The notes: a model not told the origin generated them from the sequence alone. DNA of 64,000 bases from an uncultured Opitutaceae bacterium (GCA_903862935.1 CAIOZY010000053.1:48487-112486), one strand, 5' to 3'; shown: positions 32,232 to 43,028, numbered from the stretch's first letter. Made by a program: numbers and translations.

Positions 32232-32486
32232 GTGAAAGCCGAAGGCCATCCCACACTCAACAACGTCTGCTTCCTCGACGTCGCCACGGGCAAGCGGTTC
32301 CTGACCCGCTCGACCATGAAGTCTCCCCGCAAGGAGACGATCGACGGCACCGAATATTTCGTCGTCCTGCGCGACATCACGATGGACTCCCATCCCGCCT
32401 ACACTGGCGAGAAACGCCTGGTCGACACGGCCGGACGGGTGGAGAAGTTCACCTCCAAGTTCAAGCGCGGCGCGAAGAAGTCGTAG
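32232..32486 (+). CDS. rpmE2: Ribosomal protein bL31 type B
   Basis: An 84-residue bL31 protein without the CxxC zinc site of type A. Seen: HPTLNNVCFLDVATGKRFLTRST (in order, about 6-28), then DSHPAYTGEKRLVDTAGRVEKF (about 53-74), the bL31 hallmark. The GTG start codon of serB overlaps its TAG by one base, so translation of the ribosomal protein and serB is coupled. Part of the bL36-bL31-serB-uvrB run. Confidence 0.92.
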   Translation: MKAEGHPTLNNVCFLDVATGKRFLTRSTMKSPRKETIDGTEYFVVLRDITMDSHPAYTGEKRLVDTAGRVEKFTSKFKRGAKKS

Positions 32487-33121
32487 TGCCCAAGCTAGCC
32501 TGCTTCGACTGCGACAGCACGCTCAGCGCGATCGAGGGTATCGATGAACTGGCCCGCGCGCGCGGGCCCGAGGTTTACGCGCAGGTCGAGGCCATGACGC
32601 GGGGCGCCATGGACGGACGGACCCCGATGGAGTCGGTGTTCGCCCGAAGGCTCGAGATCATTCGCCCGGGCCGCGCCGAGGCGCAGGCCGTGGGCCGGCG
32701 CTATGTCGAGGCGGTCGAGCCGACCGCAAAGGCGACGGTTGCCGCCCTGGTCGCCCGGGGCTGGACCGTCGTGATCGTCAGCGCGGGATTTCGCCAGGCT
32801 ATCCAGCCTCTGGCCGCCCACCTCGGGATTGCCCGGGTGGAGGCCGTGGACCTGGTCTTCGGCCCGGACGGGGCCTACCGGGGCTTTGACGCCGCCTTCC
32901 CGGCCACCCGAACCGGCGGCAAGGCCGAGGTGGTCCGCAGGCTCAAGGCCGAATTCTCCCCGGAGCGCACGATCCTGGTGGGCGACGGGGTGAGCGACCT
33001 CGAGGCGAAGGGCGAGGTCGACCTCTTTGTCGGTTTCGGGCGCTACGCGGCCCGCGATCGGGTCCGGCGCGAGGCGGGGGCCTTCGTCACCTCGCTCGAC
33101 CAGGTCCTGCTCCTGGCCTGA
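32486..33121 (+). CDS. serB: Phosphoserine phosphatase (HAD family)
   Basis: HAD-superfamily phosphatase of 211 residues, probably the last step of serine synthesis. Motif I FDCDSTLS (D8, D10), motif II IVSAGF near 93, and motif III/IV KAEVVRRL with VGDGVSDLEA near 166. FDCDSTLSAIEGIDELA is characteristic of SerB rather than other HAD proteins. It starts with GTG overlapping the rpmE2 stop. serA, for the first step, is at 53.4 kb; serC is not in the window. Confidence 0.85.
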   Translation: MPKLACFDCDSTLSAIEGIDELARARGPEVYAQVEAMTRGAMDGRTPMESVFARRLEIIRPGRAEAQAVGRRYVEAVEPTAKATVAALVARGWTVVIVSAGFRQAIQPLAAHLGIARVEAVDLVFGPDGAYRGFDAAFPATRTGGKAEVVRRLKAEFSPERTILVGDGVSDLEAKGEVDLFVGFGRYAARDRVRREAGAFVTSLDQVLLLA

Positions 33122-33190
33122 GGAGCCGGCTCCCCCCCGGCGATCAGCGCGGTTGCGCGGCCGGCCGTATTGGTGTTTTTTGTCCCCGCG

Positions 33191-35183
<1,993 letters not shown>

Positions 35184-35206
<23 letters not shown>

Positions 35207-36176
35207 CCTGAAACTTCTGCCCCATGTGGGCGGGGTGGATGAGCTGCATGACGGCGGCCTTTTCCGGTGTGGGGCGGCCGGCCGACGACTCGACGACCCG
35301 GGCGACCTCGCGGGAGGAGTACCGGACCAGGAAGGACTCCTGGAACTCGACTTTCGGCTCCGCGAAGCCGCAGTCGCGGGCCGCCTTGGCGAGCCAGTCC
35401 CAGCAGACGTGGCAGGTCAGGTCCTGCCAGCCGGGATTGGAGAGCAGGTCGGCCGACAGCCGGTGCGCGCGGTAGGCCCGGGCCGTCCCGGCCGGGGTCT
35501 CCTCGGAGATCTCCCGCCAGGTCTTCCCGTAGTCGAAGGCGACAAGGAGCCCCGTCCAGGGCTGCCCGGCGATCGTCCGCAGCAGATCCGCCGCCTCGAG
35601 CGGGGCGTCGATCCGGTAGCCCTCCCGGGCCGAGGCCGGAAGCCCCGGGGGAAGGGCCCCGGGGCTCGGGAGCTCGAGTTCGACCAGGCGCTCCCCGTCC
35701 AGCGCGACCCCGGTCTCCCGCCAGGCTCCGGCCCGCAGGACAAACCTCCGGAACGGCTGGGCGTCAAAGAGCTCGTTGGAGAAGACCACGCAGGCGCCCG
35801 AGATGCAGAGCGGCTCGCCGAGGCGGATCGTGCGCGCCGAGCGGAACGGGTGGGCCACCCCCTCGAGGATCCCGCCCCCGGGCTCCGCCCCGATCTCGAC
35901 GAACTCAAAATGCCCGGGGTCGCGGCCCGGCAGGAGCTGGGCGCACGCCTCCGCGACGAGGCGGCCGAACAGGGCTCCGCTGGAGCTGGCCGTGAAGAAG
36001 TCCGTCCCCGGGGAGCGGCCGATCCGGGCCCCCCCGCGGCGGTAGTAGCCGGCCCAGGGGTCGTAGAGGGCGGCCCGCATGAAGCGGTCGAAGGGGACCG
36101 GTTCCGGGCCGCCGCCCGCGGTGCGGAAGGCGGCGATGAACTCGGCTGAGGGGGGCTGGGGGGTCGACGAACCCAT
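35184..36176 (-). CDS. MidA/NDUFAF7-family SAM-dependent methyltransferase
   Basis: A 330-residue class I methyltransferase related to mitochondrial NDUFAF7, which methylates an arginine of respiratory complex I; bacterial function is less clear. Visible: [17 protein letters not shown] (about 29-45), [10 protein letters not shown], the SAM site [11 protein letters not shown] (about 91-101), and [12 protein letters not shown] near 132. Tail-to-tail overlap of 23 bp with uvrB, and 16 bp between its start and the divergent ctpA. No complex I genes are nearby. Confidence 0.82.
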
Positions 36177-36192
36177 TTACAAAGTTTATCGG

Positions 36193-37491
36193 ATGCACAC
36201 AGTCTTCGGCATGCGCAAACGGAATCTCCTGTTCCCCGCCGGCATGATGCTGGGGGTGGGCCTGCTCTTCGGCGCGGCCCAGCTGGGTTTTCTGTCCTCG
36301 CTTTTCCCCGGGAGGGACCTGAGCCGGTCGACCGGGTACGTGCGCGAGGTGATGCAGATCGTCAATGACAACTACGTCGACACCAAGCAGGCCTCCTACG
36401 ACCAGCTCGCCAAGAACGCGATCCACGGGATGGTCGAGTCCCTGGATCCGCACTCGGAGTACCTCGAGAGCCAGGACAACGAGGACTTCGAGGAGGACCT
36501 GAGTGGGGAGTTCGGCGGGATCGGGGTCGAGGTCGAGCTCCGGTCCGGCCGCGTGGTGGTGATCGCTCCGATCGCGGGGACCCCCGGGGAACGCGCCGGG
36601 ATCCAGCGCGGGGACCAGATCACCTCGATCGACGGGCACCCCCTCGAAGGGGGCGCCACCTCGGACGATGTCGTCCGGCGCCTCAGGGGAAAGCCGAAGA
36701 CAAGCGTCAAGATCGGGATCCTGCGCCCGGGAACCGGCCAGTCGATCTCCCTCACCCTGACCCGCGAGGTCATCAAGGTCGACAGCGTCACGGGCGCCAC
36801 GGTGCTGGACGGGGACATCGGGTACCTGCGGATCACGGAATTTTCCGACCACACGGCCGAGCAGTTCGACGCCGCGCTGAACGGACTGCTCAAGAAAAAC
36901 ATCGGGGCGCTGATCATCGACTTGAGGAACAACCCGGGCGGGCTCCTCGACGCGGCGGTCGACGTGGCCGAGCCCTTCTTCCGAAAAGGCGAACTGATTG
37001 TCTACACCCAGGGGCGCAAGCCCGCCGACCGCGACGAGTACCGGGCTGAGGGGGACGGAGACCCGCTGAGCCTTCCGGTCGCCGTCCTCATCAACGCGGG
37101 GACCGCGAGCGCGGCCGAGGTCGTGACCGGGGCCTTGAAGGACACGGGCCGGGCCGTGATCGTCGGCGAACGCTCTTTTGGTAAGGGCTCGGTCCAGACA
37201 ATCTTCAAACTGCGAAACGGAGAGGGCCTGCGGCTGACGACCGCGCACTACTACACTCCGAACGGGATCTCGATCCACGAGAAGGGGATCGAGCCCCAGG
37301 TCGAAGTCGTGATGACCCCTGAGGAGGACGCGAAGCTGCGCACGCAAAGCGCCCGCGGCGACATCTCCGACCCGAAGGAGTTCAAGGCGCGTTTCGGGTT
37401 CGCGCCGATCGTGGACGCCCAGCTCGCGGCGGCCCGCGAGGTCCTGATCGGGGTCGAGGTCCTCGACGCCCAGGCCTCCCCAAAGAAATGA
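36193..37491 (+). CDS. ctpA: Carboxy-terminal processing protease (S41)
   Basis: Periplasmic, membrane-anchored tail-specific protease of 432 residues. N-terminal signal-anchor (about 8-34, RKRNLLFPAGMMLGVGLLF), a PDZ domain (about 98-175, GGIGVEVELRSGRVVV and following), and the S41 domain with nucleophile serine in NAGTASAAEVV and lysine in GERSFGKGSVQ. ATG at 36211 (MRKRNLLF) is an equally good start; longer readings run into the divergent midA. tsaD overlaps its stop by four bases (ATGA). Confidence 0.92.
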   Translation: MHTVFGMRKRNLLFPAGMMLGVGLLFGAAQLGFLSSLFPGRDLSRSTGYVREVMQIVNDNYVDTKQASYDQLAKNAIHGMVESLDPHSEYLESQDNEDFEEDLSGEFGGIGVEVELRSGRVVVIAPIAGTPGERAGIQRGDQITSIDGHPLEGGATSDDVVRRLRGKPKTSVKIGILRPGTGQSISLTLTREVIKVDSVTGATVLDGDIGYLRITEFSDHTAEQFDAALNGLLKKNIGALIIDLRNNPGGLLDAAVDVAEPFFRKGELIVYTQGRKPADRDEYRAEGDGDPLSLPVAVLINAGTASAAEVVTGALKDTGRAVIVGERSFGKGSVQTIFKLRNGEGLRLTTAHYYTPNGISIHEKGIEPQVEVVMTPEEDAKLRTQSARGDISDPKEFKARFGFAPIVDAQLAAAREVLIGVEVLDAQASPKK

Positions 37492-38519
37492 TCCTCGCCC
37501 TGGAGAGTTCCTGCGACGAGACCGCCCTGGCGGTGTTCGACCCGGCGCGAGGCCTGGCGGGGGAGTGGATCCACAGCCAGATCGCCATTCACGAGCGGCA
37601 CGGGGGGGTTGTCCCGGACCTCGCGGCCCGCGAGCACCTGCGGCAGGTCGCCCCGCTTCTCGAGCGGGCGCAGGGGTTTTGGAAGGGATCCCGTGTGAGC
37701 CGGATCGCGGTGACCCGGGGCCCGGGGCTTGCGGCCTGCCTGGCCCTCGGGGTCGCCTCGGCGAAGGCCCTCGCCCTCGCCTGGAAACTTCCCCTGTCCG
37801 GGGTGAACCACCTGAGGGGCCACGCCTGGTCGCCCTTCATCGCAGTCCACGGCGAGTCGCCGGGGGACTTTTCCGGGAGGCTGGGGGGCCTGCTCCCCCA
37901 TCTTGGGCTTGTGGTCTCCGGCGGGCACACCCTTTTGTTCTGCCTGGGGGCCGACCGGACAATCTCGGTTGTCGCCTCGACCCGTGACGACGCGGCCGGG
38001 GAGGCCCTCGACAAGGGGGCGAAGCTCCTCGGGCTCGGCTATCCCGGGGGCCCGCTGATCGAGAAGCTCGCCCTGGGCGGCCGGGCGGACGCCTACCGGT
38101 TCCCGCGCGGGATCATCCGCAAGAGCGAACTGAGCTTCAGTTTCTCGGGGCTGAAGACGAGCCTGCGCTACCTGGTGGAGAAGATGCCCGCCTCCGAGGT
38201 CGCCGAGCGCCGCGCCGACCTGTGCGCCAGCTACCAGCAGGCCGTGATCGAGTCCCTGGCTCGAAAGACCCGGACGGCTCTCGAGCAGGGGCAGTTCCGC
38301 AGCCTCGGGCTCTCCGGCGGGGTGGCGAACAACCTGCGGCTGCGAGAGACGCTCGCCGCGGAGGCGGTCCGCCACCGGGTCCCCTTCCTCGCCGCGCGGG
38401 CGGAGCACACCGGGGACAACGCGGGCATGATCGGCTTTGCAGCGTGGGCGGACCCCGCGGCCGCGGCAAACCAGGGCTCGGGGCTGCGGATCGAGCCGAG
38501 CCTTGGGATCGAGGGGTAG
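37488..38519 (+). CDS. tsaD: TsaD, tRNA t6A threonylcarbamoyltransferase subunit
   Basis: ASKHA-fold protein of 343 residues that transfers threonylcarbamoyl from its adenylate to A37 of ANN-decoding tRNAs, with TsaB and TsaE. Start ILALESSCDETALAVFD is diagnostic. Metal ligands are in HLRGH near 107-111 and the late ASP in EHTGDNAGMIG. VSGGHTLLF near 146 and KGAKLLGLGYPGGP near 183 match. Coupled to ctpA by ATGA overlap and convergent with rpoN (14 bp gap). Confidence 0.95.
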   Translation: MILALESSCDETALAVFDPARGLAGEWIHSQIAIHERHGGVVPDLAAREHLRQVAPLLERAQGFWKGSRVSRIAVTRGPGLAACLALGVASAKALALAWKLPLSGVNHLRGHAWSPFIAVHGESPGDFSGRLGGLLPHLGLVVSGGHTLLFCLGADRTISVVASTRDDAAGEALDKGAKLLGLGYPGGPLIEKLALGGRADAYRFPRGIIRKSELSFSFSGLKTSLRYLVEKMPASEVAERRADLCASYQQAVIESLARKTRTALEQGQFRSLGLSGGVANNLRLRETLAAEAVRHRVPFLAARAEHTGDNAGMIGFAAWADPAAAANQGSGLRIEPSLGIEG

Positions 38520-38533
38520 GGGGCTCGTTCCCG

Positions 38534-40024
38534 CTACTTGTAGTCGCGTCTCAGGTTACTGGGCAGCAGGCCCAGCTCCTCGCGGTATTTCGCGACGGTT
38601 CTGCGCGCAATCGTGATCCCCTTCTCCAGGAGCTTGGCCACGATCACCTGGTCGCTCAGCGGGGAGGCCCTGTCCTCGGCGGCGATCAGGTCTGCGATCA
38701 TCTCCTTTACGCTCGTGTTCGAGACCGAGGCTCCGGCGTCGGACTGGTAGCCGGGGGTGAAGAAGTACTTCATCTCGAAGACCCCGTGCGGGGTGCGGAT
38801 GTACTTGTTTGCGATCGCGCGGCTGACGGTCGTCTCGTGGACGCCGACGATGTCGGCGATGCGGGTCATCGTCAGGGGCTTCAGCTGGGAGACGCCCCGC
38901 TCGAAGAAGTCCTCCTGGGCGCGGATGATCTCCCGGGTGATCCGCTCGATCGTTCTCTGGCGCTGCTCGATTGAGTCGATCAGGAACTTGCCCGAGCGGA
39001 TCCGTTCGCGAAGGTAGTCGCGCTCCTGCTTGGAAAGGGAGCCCCGGGCGATCATCTCGCGGTACGTCGAGGAGATCCGCAGGCGCGGGATGTAGTCGCT
39101 GTTCAGGTGGATCTTCCACTCGCCCCCGTCCTTGTCCACCGTGACATCGGGGACGATCACGCGGTTGGTGTCCGCGGCGAAGCGCCGCGCGGGGGCCGGG
39201 TCGAGCCGGCCGATCTCTTCGATGGCCGCCTGGATGTCGTCGGCGGGGACGGCGAGCTTGCGGGCCAACTCGGGAATCCGCCTTCGGGTGAGGGCCTCGA
39301 AGTGGTCGCGGATGATCCGCGCGCACAGCGAGGCGGCCCGGCCGTTCGCCGACAGCTGCGCGAGCAGGCACTCGGGCAGCGTCTGGGATCCGATCCCGGG
39401 CGGCTCGAAGGCCTTCAGCGCGGCGACCGCCTCCTGGACGGCCGAGAGCGGGAGCCCCGTCTGGAGCGCGATGTCCGCGGGCGTTTGGGTGAGGAATCCC
39501 CGCTCGTCGAGGCTGCTCACCAGGTGGCGCATGGCCTCGAGGGCCTGTGGGGTGAGTTCGGCCATCTCGGCCTGCATGAGCAGGTGCTCCTGCAGGGAGG
39601 TCTCGGTCGTCAGCGAATCGAGGAAGTGCTGGCGGCGCTCGGCGTCCTCGGCGGTGTAGGTCCGCGACGGACCGTCGTCCCGTACGTCGCGTTCGAGCTT
39701 GCCCAGGATTTCGAACTCCTTGGCAAAATCCAGCGACTCGGGCGAGTCGGCCTCGTCGCTTGGGGCTCCTACGGCGACCTCGCCGTCGGGCCCCACCGCG
39801 TCGCCTTCGCCGGAGTCCGGGGCGTCCTTGGCCTCGTCGAGGCTTACGCCCTCCATGGGCAGCTCCTCAAGGGCGGGATTGCTCTGCAATTCTTCCTGGA
39901 TGACGGAGCGCAGGTCCAGGGCGGCGACCTGCAGGATCTTGAGCGACTGCCGCAGTTGCGGGGCAAGAACCTGGGTCTGCGCCTGCCTCTGGTGCAGGCC
40001 TTGGCCTAGCTGGGCTGCGCTCAT
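38534..40024 (-). CDS. rpoN: RNA polymerase sigma-54 factor
   Basis: Alternative sigma factor of 496 residues directing polymerase to -24/-12 promoters; it needs an AAA+ activator. Region I is Gln/Leu-rich (QLGQGLHQRQAQTQVLAPQL, then RQSLKILQ), followed by an acidic linker (about 52-90), the core-binding domain, helix-turn-helix (MTRIADIVGVHETTVSRAI, about 389-407) and the RpoN box ARRTVAKYRE at 473-482 that reads the -24 element. All parts are intact. No enhancer-binding activator is in the window. Divergent from the Fe-S carrier gene, whose upstream region carries a sigma-54-like element. Confidence 0.97.
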   Translation of the reverse strand: MSAAQLGQGLHQRQAQTQVLAPQLRQSLKILQVAALDLRSVIQEELQSNPALEELPMEGVSLDEAKDAPDSGEGDAVGPDGEVAVGAPSDEADSPESLDFAKEFEILGKLERDVRDDGPSRTYTAEDAERRQHFLDSLTTETSLQEHLLMQAEMAELTPQALEAMRHLVSSLDERGFLTQTPADIALQTGLPLSAVQEAVAALKAFEPPGIGSQTLPECLLAQLSANGRAASLCARIIRDHFEALTRRRIPELARKLAVPADDIQAAIEEIGRLDPAPARRFAADTNRVIVPDVTVDKDGGEWKIHLNSDYIPRLRISSTYREMIARGSLSKQERDYLRERIRSGKFLIDSIEQRQRTIERITREIIRAQEDFFERGVSQLKPLTMTRIADIVGVHETTVSRAIANKYIRTPHGVFEMKYFFTPGYQSDAGASVSNTSVKEMIADLIAAEDRASPLSDQVIVAKLLEKGITIARRTVAKYREELGLLPSNLRRDYK

Positions 40025-40163
40025 CGTCCGACTCCGGGCCGCGGCCTCCCCGGCCGCCGTGGGCTGGGGATCGGTCCGGGGGCTCGGATCGTAGGGATGG
40101 AGGCAGGCACAGCCTCATATGAAAGAGCCGGTTCATGCGCCTTGCAAGAGTCTAGAGCGATCT

Positions 40164-40179
40164 TGGCCCGAAAAATGCT
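40164..40179 (+). promoter_or_regulatory. Sigma-54-like element upstream of the Fe-S carrier gene
   Basis: TGGCCCGAAAAATGCT matches TGGCACG-N4-TTGCW at 10 of 12 specified positions, with GG (40165-40166) and GC (40177-40178) 10 bp apart. The start would be near 40190, 34 bases before the gene at 40224, in the region between rpoN and that gene. Confidence 0.5.
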
Positions 40180-40189
40180 GCATGGAAAT

Positions 40190-40217
40190 TTGACAGTCCG
40201 AAAAGCGCCCGTAAGGT
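40190..40217 (+). promoter_or_regulatory. Sigma-70-type promoter candidate of the Fe-S carrier gene
   Basis: Perfect TTGACA (40190-40195), 16 bp, TAAGGT (40212-40217); the start would coincide with the ATG at 40224, making a leaderless message. It lies downstream of the sigma-54-like element, so the gene may have two promoters. Confidence 0.4.
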
Positions 40218-40223
40218 TCACCG

Positions 40224-40541
40224 ATGATCACGCTCACTCCCCGCGCTGCCGAGAAGATCCGGCAGCTCCGGAAGGCCCAGGAGGCCGAAGGACGCAGCCT
40301 CAGGCTCTTCACCGAAACAGGGGGGTGCTCCGGGATGCAGTACGGCATGTCCTTCGACGAGCCCAAGGATGGGGATTCCGCCGGGGAGTCCGAGGGAATC
40401 TCGGTCGTGATCGACCCGGCGAGCCTCCCGCACCTGCAGGGATGCAACGTGGACTTTGACGACGGCCTACACGGCAAGGGGTTCGAGATCATTAACCCCA
40501 ACGCGAAGAGCACCTGCGGGTGCGGAAAATCGTTTAACTGA
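40224..40541 (+). CDS. A-type iron-sulfur cluster carrier (IscA/ErpA)
   Basis: A 105-residue HesB-like protein that receives and delivers Fe-S clusters. The three cysteine ligands are C35 (GGCSGMQYGMSF), C98 and C100 (TCGCGKSFN). The insertion between them (DEPKDGDSAGESEGI) is slightly long and acidic. No isc or suf genes adjoin, so it is a stand-alone carrier; IscA, ErpA and SufA cannot be told apart by sequence alone. Its end overlaps ubiE tail-to-tail by 8 bp. Confidence 0.92.
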   Translation: MITLTPRAAEKIRQLRKAQEAEGRSLRLFTETGGCSGMQYGMSFDEPKDGDSAGESEGISVVIDPASLPHLQGCNVDFDDGLHGKGFEIINPNAKSTCGCGKSFN

Positions 40542-41238
40542 CCGCCTCGTGCAGGGCCACGACCCCGAGGGTCATCCTCTGGGCCGAAGCAGTCTTAAAC
40601 CCCGCACGGACAATTTCCTCGGAAAGTTTCTGGGGCCCGGGAAAGTCCTCGATCGTCTTGTTGAGGTAGACGTAGGCCTGCCGGTCGGCCGTGATCCAGC
40701 CGGCCAGGATGGGAAGGATGTGGCGGAGATAGAACAGATAAAGCGCCCTGAAGGGGGGCTTGGGCTGGGAGAACTCTAGGACGAGCAGCCGGCCGCCGGG
40801 GCGTAGAACCCGGTGCATTTCCGTCAGGGAGCGGTGGCGATCGGCCATGTTCCGAAGACCAAATGCGATCGTCACTACGTCAAAAGTCTTGTCCGGAAGA
40901 GGTAAGGAAAGCCCGTCGCCGGGTTCGAAACGGACGTTCGGGTAGGCCTTGTCCCCGGCGGCCGCCTTCTTCTTCTCGGCTTGCGCCAGCATCGGAAGGC
41001 AGAAGTCCATCCCCGTCACGTGAGCCCCCGAGATGGCCCTTCCGAGGGCCAAGGCGACGTCTCCGCTGCCCGTTGCCAGGTCCAGGATAGCCCCGGGCTT
41101 GGCCCGGCTCGCCGCGCCCACCAGGCGCCTCCTCCAACTCAAGTCCATGCCGCAGCTGAGCAGCCGGTTAGCCAAGTCATAACGGCCGGCAATGCGCCCA
41201 AACATCGAGTTTACGGCCCTGGAATCGGGTGAAATCAT
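40534..41238 (-). CDS. ubiE: Demethylmenaquinone/ubiquinone methyltransferase
   Basis: SAM-dependent C-methyltransferase of 234 residues finishing quinone synthesis, probably menaquinone here. Motifs: FGRIAGRYDLANRLLSCGMD (about 13-32), LDLATGSGDVALAL (SAM site, about 53-66), VTIAFGLRNMADR near 122-134 and RVLRPGGRLLVLEFS near 144, all typical of UbiE/MenG. Convergent overlap with the Fe-S carrier gene; divergent from the HU/IHF gene with an AT-rich promoter region between them. Confidence 0.93.
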   Translation of the reverse strand: MISPDSRAVNSMFGRIAGRYDLANRLLSCGMDLSWRRRLVGAASRAKPGAILDLATGSGDVALALGRAISGAHVTGMDFCLPMLAQAEKKKAAAGDKAYPNVRFEPGDGLSLPLPDKTFDVVTIAFGLRNMADRHRSLTEMHRVLRPGGRLLVLEFSQPKPPFRALYLFYLRHILPILAGWITADRQAYVYLNKTIEDFPGPQKLSEEIVRAGFKTASAQRMTLGVVALHEAVS

Positions 41239-41265
41239 AAAATTTCGCTAATCATCTCATAAAGA

Positions 41266-41311
41266 TTGACGTAATTCGGTTCCTGCAAATAATTTAACCG
41301 TTTTCGTTAAA
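41266..41311 (+). promoter_or_regulatory. Promoter and dyad upstream of the HU/IHF gene
   Basis: TTGACG (41266-41271), 18 bp, TAATTT (41290-41295) in an unusually AT-rich stretch. The inverted repeat TTTAAC-N7-GTTAAA (41293-41311) overlaps the -10 and start region, a position suited to repression. Confidence 0.5.
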
Positions 41312-41331
41312 GCCGCAACCAAAGGACCCCC

Positions 41332-41646
41332 ATGTCTACGAACCTGACCAAACGGGAAATTGTGCTGGAGATCTACAGAAAAACGGGCTTTCCGCAGAAA
41401 CAGATTGTCGACACTGTACAACAGACGCTCGACATCGTTCAAAAAGCACTGTCGAACGGACGCAACGTTGAATTGCGCAATTTTGGAGTCTTGGAGGTCC
41501 AGGTGCGCAAGCAGCGCATAGGGCGCAATCCGAACAAGCCCGAGGCGGAAGTGATTATCCCGCAGCGCGCCGTGGTCAAGTTCAAGTCAGGTAAGATCCT
41601 AAAGCAGCAGCTCAAGAAGCTGGATCTGACCAAGCTGACACCTTAA
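41332..41646 (+). CDS. HU/IHF-family DNA-bending protein
   Basis: A 104-residue nucleoid protein of the HU/IHF fold: helical dimerisation half (LTKREIVLEIYRKTGFPQKQ, about 5-24), then ELRNFGVLEVQVRKQRIGRNPNKP (about 47-70), where the arm with RNPxKP and its DNA-intercalating proline is typical. Basic tail (KLDLTKLTP). Such proteins bend DNA, and IHF in particular helps distant activators contact sigma-54 polymerase, which is worth noting beside rpoN. HU versus IHF and the subunit type are not decided by sequence alone. Confidence 0.9.
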   Translation: MSTNLTKREIVLEIYRKTGFPQKQIVDTVQQTLDIVQKALSNGRNVELRNFGVLEVQVRKQRIGRNPNKPEAEVIIPQRAVVKFKSGKILKQQLKKLDLTKLTP

Positions 41647-41701
41647 GTCCGAGGCGCACTTTAGGTTCGCACTCGGCCGGTGCGGTTTCCAACGTACCGG
41701 G

Positions 41702-43018
41702 ATGGGTGCGTTTCAGACACTTCCTGGATTTCGGGAGTTTTTCCCGGAGGATTTGGCGCGGCGTAACCACGTTTTTCGCCTCTGGCGCAGGACCGCCAAC
41801 GCGTTCGGGTTTTCAGAGTACGACGCACCGGTCCTCGAGCCCCTCGACCTGTACCGGGCGAAGTCCGGCGACGAGATCGAAACGCAGTTGTTTAGCTTCA
41901 CCGACAAGGGGGGCCGCGAGGTCGCGCTCAGGCCCGAGATGACGCCGACGGTGTGCCGCCTTGTCGGCGAGCGGGCGGGCACCCTCAAGCGGCCGATCAA
42001 GTGGTACTCGATCGCGGAGTTCTATCGCTACGAGCGGATGCAGAAGGGCCGCGGGAGGTGTTTTTTTCAGTTAAACGCCGACATCTTCGGCGAGCCGGGC
42101 CCGGAGGCCGAGATCGAGCTGATCGCGCTTTTGATCCAGAGCTTCACGGCGTTCGGGCTCACGGCCGAGGACGTGTGGGTGCGCCTGAGCGACCGGAACC
42201 TGTGGTTCTTTTACCTCGAGGCCCTCGGGCTCGACGAGCCCCGGGTCCGCGCGGTGCTGGGCGCGGTCGACAAGTTCGAGCGGATGGGCGACGACGCGTT
42301 CAAGCCCTACGCGGAAAAATTCGGTCCGCTCGACGAGGCGATCAAGGCCAAGGTGCTCGCGTTTCTGCAGATCAAGTCGCTCGCGGGTCTCGAGCAGGCG
42401 CTTGCCGCGGCGGGAGGGGGAGAGCGGCTCTCCGCGCGGCTAGCCGACTGGAAGAAGCTCCTCGGCGGGCTCGACGCGATGGGGCTGTCGCCCTTTGTAA
42501 CGGTGGACCTCGGGGTCGTCCGCGGGCTTGCCTACTACACCGGATTTGTCTTCGAGGCCTTCGACCGCAAGGGCGAGCTGCGCGCCCTGGCCGGGGGCGG
42601 CCGCTACGACGACCTGGTCGCCAAGCTCGGCGGCCCCGAGCTTCCGGCCGCGGGGTTTGCGATCGGGGACATGACCTTCTCGCTGCTTCTCGAGCAGCGG
42701 GGCCTGATGCCGCCCCTCGCCCCGGCCGCCGACGTGTACGTCGTGATTGGAGGGCAAAAGGAGCGCGAGGCCGCCTTCGCCGACATCGCGTCCCTGAGGG
42801 GCGCGGGCTACCGCGTGGAGTACCCGATGAAGGAGGTCGCATTCGGAAAGCAGTTCAAGGCGGCCGTCGAGTCGGGGGCGCGGATCGCGCTCATTTACGG
42901 GAGCGAGGAACTCGCCCGGGGTGTCGTGAAGCTTCGCGATCTACGGAGCCGGACCGAGCACGACGTCTCGAAGGCGGAGGTCGCCTCCGCGGTCCGCAGC
43001 GTCTTCACCGGCCAGTAG
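41702..43018 (+). CDS. hisS: Histidyl-tRNA synthetase
   Basis: Class II aminoacyl-tRNA synthetase of 438 residues. Motif 2 region FYRYERMQKGRGRCFFQLNADIFG (in pieces, about 108-132), histidine-A box LVRGLAYYTGFVFE-like LGVVRGLAYYTGFVFE near 271-286, and GGGRYDDL near 298 are diagnostic. A C-terminal anticodon-binding domain (about 345-438) is present, so it is the true synthetase and not HisZ. 55 bp after the HU/IHF gene; 10 bp from the convergent cdd stop. Confidence 0.95.
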   Translation: MGAFQTLPGFREFFPEDLARRNHVFRLWRRTANAFGFSEYDAPVLEPLDLYRAKSGDEIETQLFSFTDKGGREVALRPEMTPTVCRLVGERAGTLKRPIKWYSIAEFYRYERMQKGRGRCFFQLNADIFGEPGPEAEIELIALLIQSFTAFGLTAEDVWVRLSDRNLWFFYLEALGLDEPRVRAVLGAVDKFERMGDDAFKPYAEKFGPLDEAIKAKVLAFLQIKSLAGLEQALAAAGGGERLSARLADWKKLLGGLDAMGLSPFVTVDLGVVRGLAYYTGFVFEAFDRKGELRALAGGGRYDDLVAKLGGPELPAAGFAIGDMTFSLLLEQRGLMPPLAPAADVYVVIGGQKEREAAFADIASLRGAGYRVEYPMKEVAFGKQFKAAVESGARIALIYGSEELARGVVKLRDLRSRTEHDVSKAEVASAVRSVFTGQ

Positions 43019-43028
43019 GGCCGGGGCC

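Noticed and set aside
37788..37830. TsaD metal site HLRGH as a defective variant
   Set aside because: The residues between the two histidines vary widely in functional TsaD proteins; both histidines are retained.
41647..41701. Sigma-54 element before hisS
   Set aside because: GG dinucleotides occur, but none has GC at exactly 10 bp.
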